Shown here: piece after piece, positions 7,087 through 7,491 of the stretch
Numbering within the stretch: position 1 is the stretch's first letter
Layout of the letters: each line of letters opens with the position of its first letter
DNA from: Candidatus Eiseniibacteriota bacterium
GTDB lineage: Bacteria > Joyebacterota > Joyebacteria > Joyebacterales > Joyebacteraceae
Direction: 5' to 3'
Assembly: GCA_030609605.1 (NCBI GenBank)
Contig: JAUWBY010000104.1
Span: forward strand, 1 to 7,491
Length of the DNA: 7,491 bases
Made by a program: the position numbers and the translations under genes
The notes under the pieces: generated by a model
The model's input: the letters and a program-made list of their open reading frames with translations, nothing else
Database searches by the model: none
What the model was told of the DNA's origin: nothing

Positions 7087-7491
7087 CTACCTGTAGAGCG
7101 CCTTGATGCCGCCCCAGCTTGACGTCTCGACCGGCGTGACCGGCTCACAGTCGCCGTCCGGAACATCGATTTCGTCAATGCAGATACCCAGGTTGCCGGA
7201 GGTTCCGTGTGAGAGGACTGTGCGAACGCACCAGGTGTCCAGATCGACATTACAGTCGGTAGCCACGTTGCCCTGGCCAGGATCCGGAAGGATCGTGAAC
7301 GCGCCAGCGCAGCCCAGGTTCATGTACATCACAGACGCAGCAACGACAACGCCTTCAGCGTCCGGGTACTGGCACTCAAGCGCCGTAAGCGAAAGACCCG
7401 TGGCAGGCGTACCAATGATCAGCCCGCCCAGCATGTTCGTCGTGCTCAGGTACATCAGCCCTGCCGGCTCAGCCAACATGAGCGAGGCGCC
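7087..7491 (-). CDS. Secreted hypothetical protein ending in WGGIKALYR (5' part beyond window)
   Basis: The frame is open from the right edge of the window to the TAG at 7087 (134 visible codons), so this is the C-terminal part of a longer protein. An ATG at 7479 is in frame, but the codons before it (Gly-Ala-Ser-Leu) are also open and no ribosome binding site is visible, so the true start is probably outside. Several cysteines are spread through it (ALECQYP, NLGCAG, ATDCNVD, DTWCVRT, GICIDE, DGDCEPV), and the composition resembles an exported beta-rich protein with disulfides. The ending SSWGGIKALYR resembles a recurring tail that I recall from short secreted proteins of Eisenbacteria-like genomes. 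This is recall only. The function is unknown. It appears to be transcribed separately, because a strong hairpin follows its stop. Confidence 0.6.
   Translation of the reverse strand, partial: GASLMLAEPAGLMYLSTTNMLGGLIIGTPATGLSLTALECQYPDAEGVVVAASVMYMNLGCAGAFTILPDPGQGNVATDCNVDLDTWCVRTVLSHGTSGNLGICIDEIDVPDGDCEPVTPVETSSWGGIKALYR

Noticed and set aside
1..7491. General UGA reassignment (to Gly or Trp) as an explanation for the in-frame TGA
   Set aside because: The C25 peptidase ends at a TGA at the proper end of its conserved tail and directly before the next gene, and tryptophans in the genes are read from TGG.

Overview
The window reads as one co-directional block on the minus strand of a GC-rich, Gram-negative bacterium. 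Several features suggest a member of the FCB-type candidate phyla (Eisenbacteria or Latescibacteria-like): a PorU/gingipain-type C25 peptidase ending in a FlgD-like, type IX-style C-terminal domain, a secreted protein ending in WGGIKALYR, and a lipoprotein multiheme cytochrome. This taxonomic guess is inference. No tRNA, rRNA, CRISPR array or mobile element was seen.

Layout in the direction of transcription (right to left): (1) the C-terminal part of a secreted hypothetical protein (7491 to 7087), followed by a strong hairpin terminator (7019-7050); (2) a 258-base intergenic stretch with a weak candidate promoter (6899-6927) and a leader hairpin; (3) a tetraheme cytochrome fused to a 5'-nucleotidase-like domain (6828 to 5452); (4) a 1239-residue C25 cysteine peptidase (5382 to 1663); (5) a short GlcE-like FAD protein whose start overlaps the peptidase stop (1666 to 878); (6) a GlcF-like double [4Fe-4S]/CCG protein cut by the window edge (844 to 1).

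The main result is in gene 3. A plain open reading frame begins only at an internal GTG (6552), but the same frame continues upstream for 92 codons, to a TTG start at 6828 with a good ribosome binding site and a lipoprotein signal. It is interrupted only by one TGA at 6678-6676. That TGA lies in Glu-Pro-Cys-Gly-TGA, followed ten residues later by GGLVRRA, so it occupies the second cysteine of the PCGC...GGLxRR signature I recall from this protein family. Downstream of the TGA the RNA can form a hairpin with an 8-bp stem and a GGA loop starting 29 nt after the codon, which matches the usual description of a bacterial SECIS element. I therefore call the gene a selenoprotein: a membrane-anchored cytochrome with a Cys-Gly-Sec redox motif. 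I do not know of a described selenoprotein family of this type.

Genes 3 to 6 may form one transcript: gaps are 69 bases, a 4-base overlap, and 33 bases. The cytochrome and the GlcE/GlcF pair suggest electron transfer at the cell envelope. The peptidase may serve protein sorting or secretion and need not share that pathway. No glcD is present in the window.
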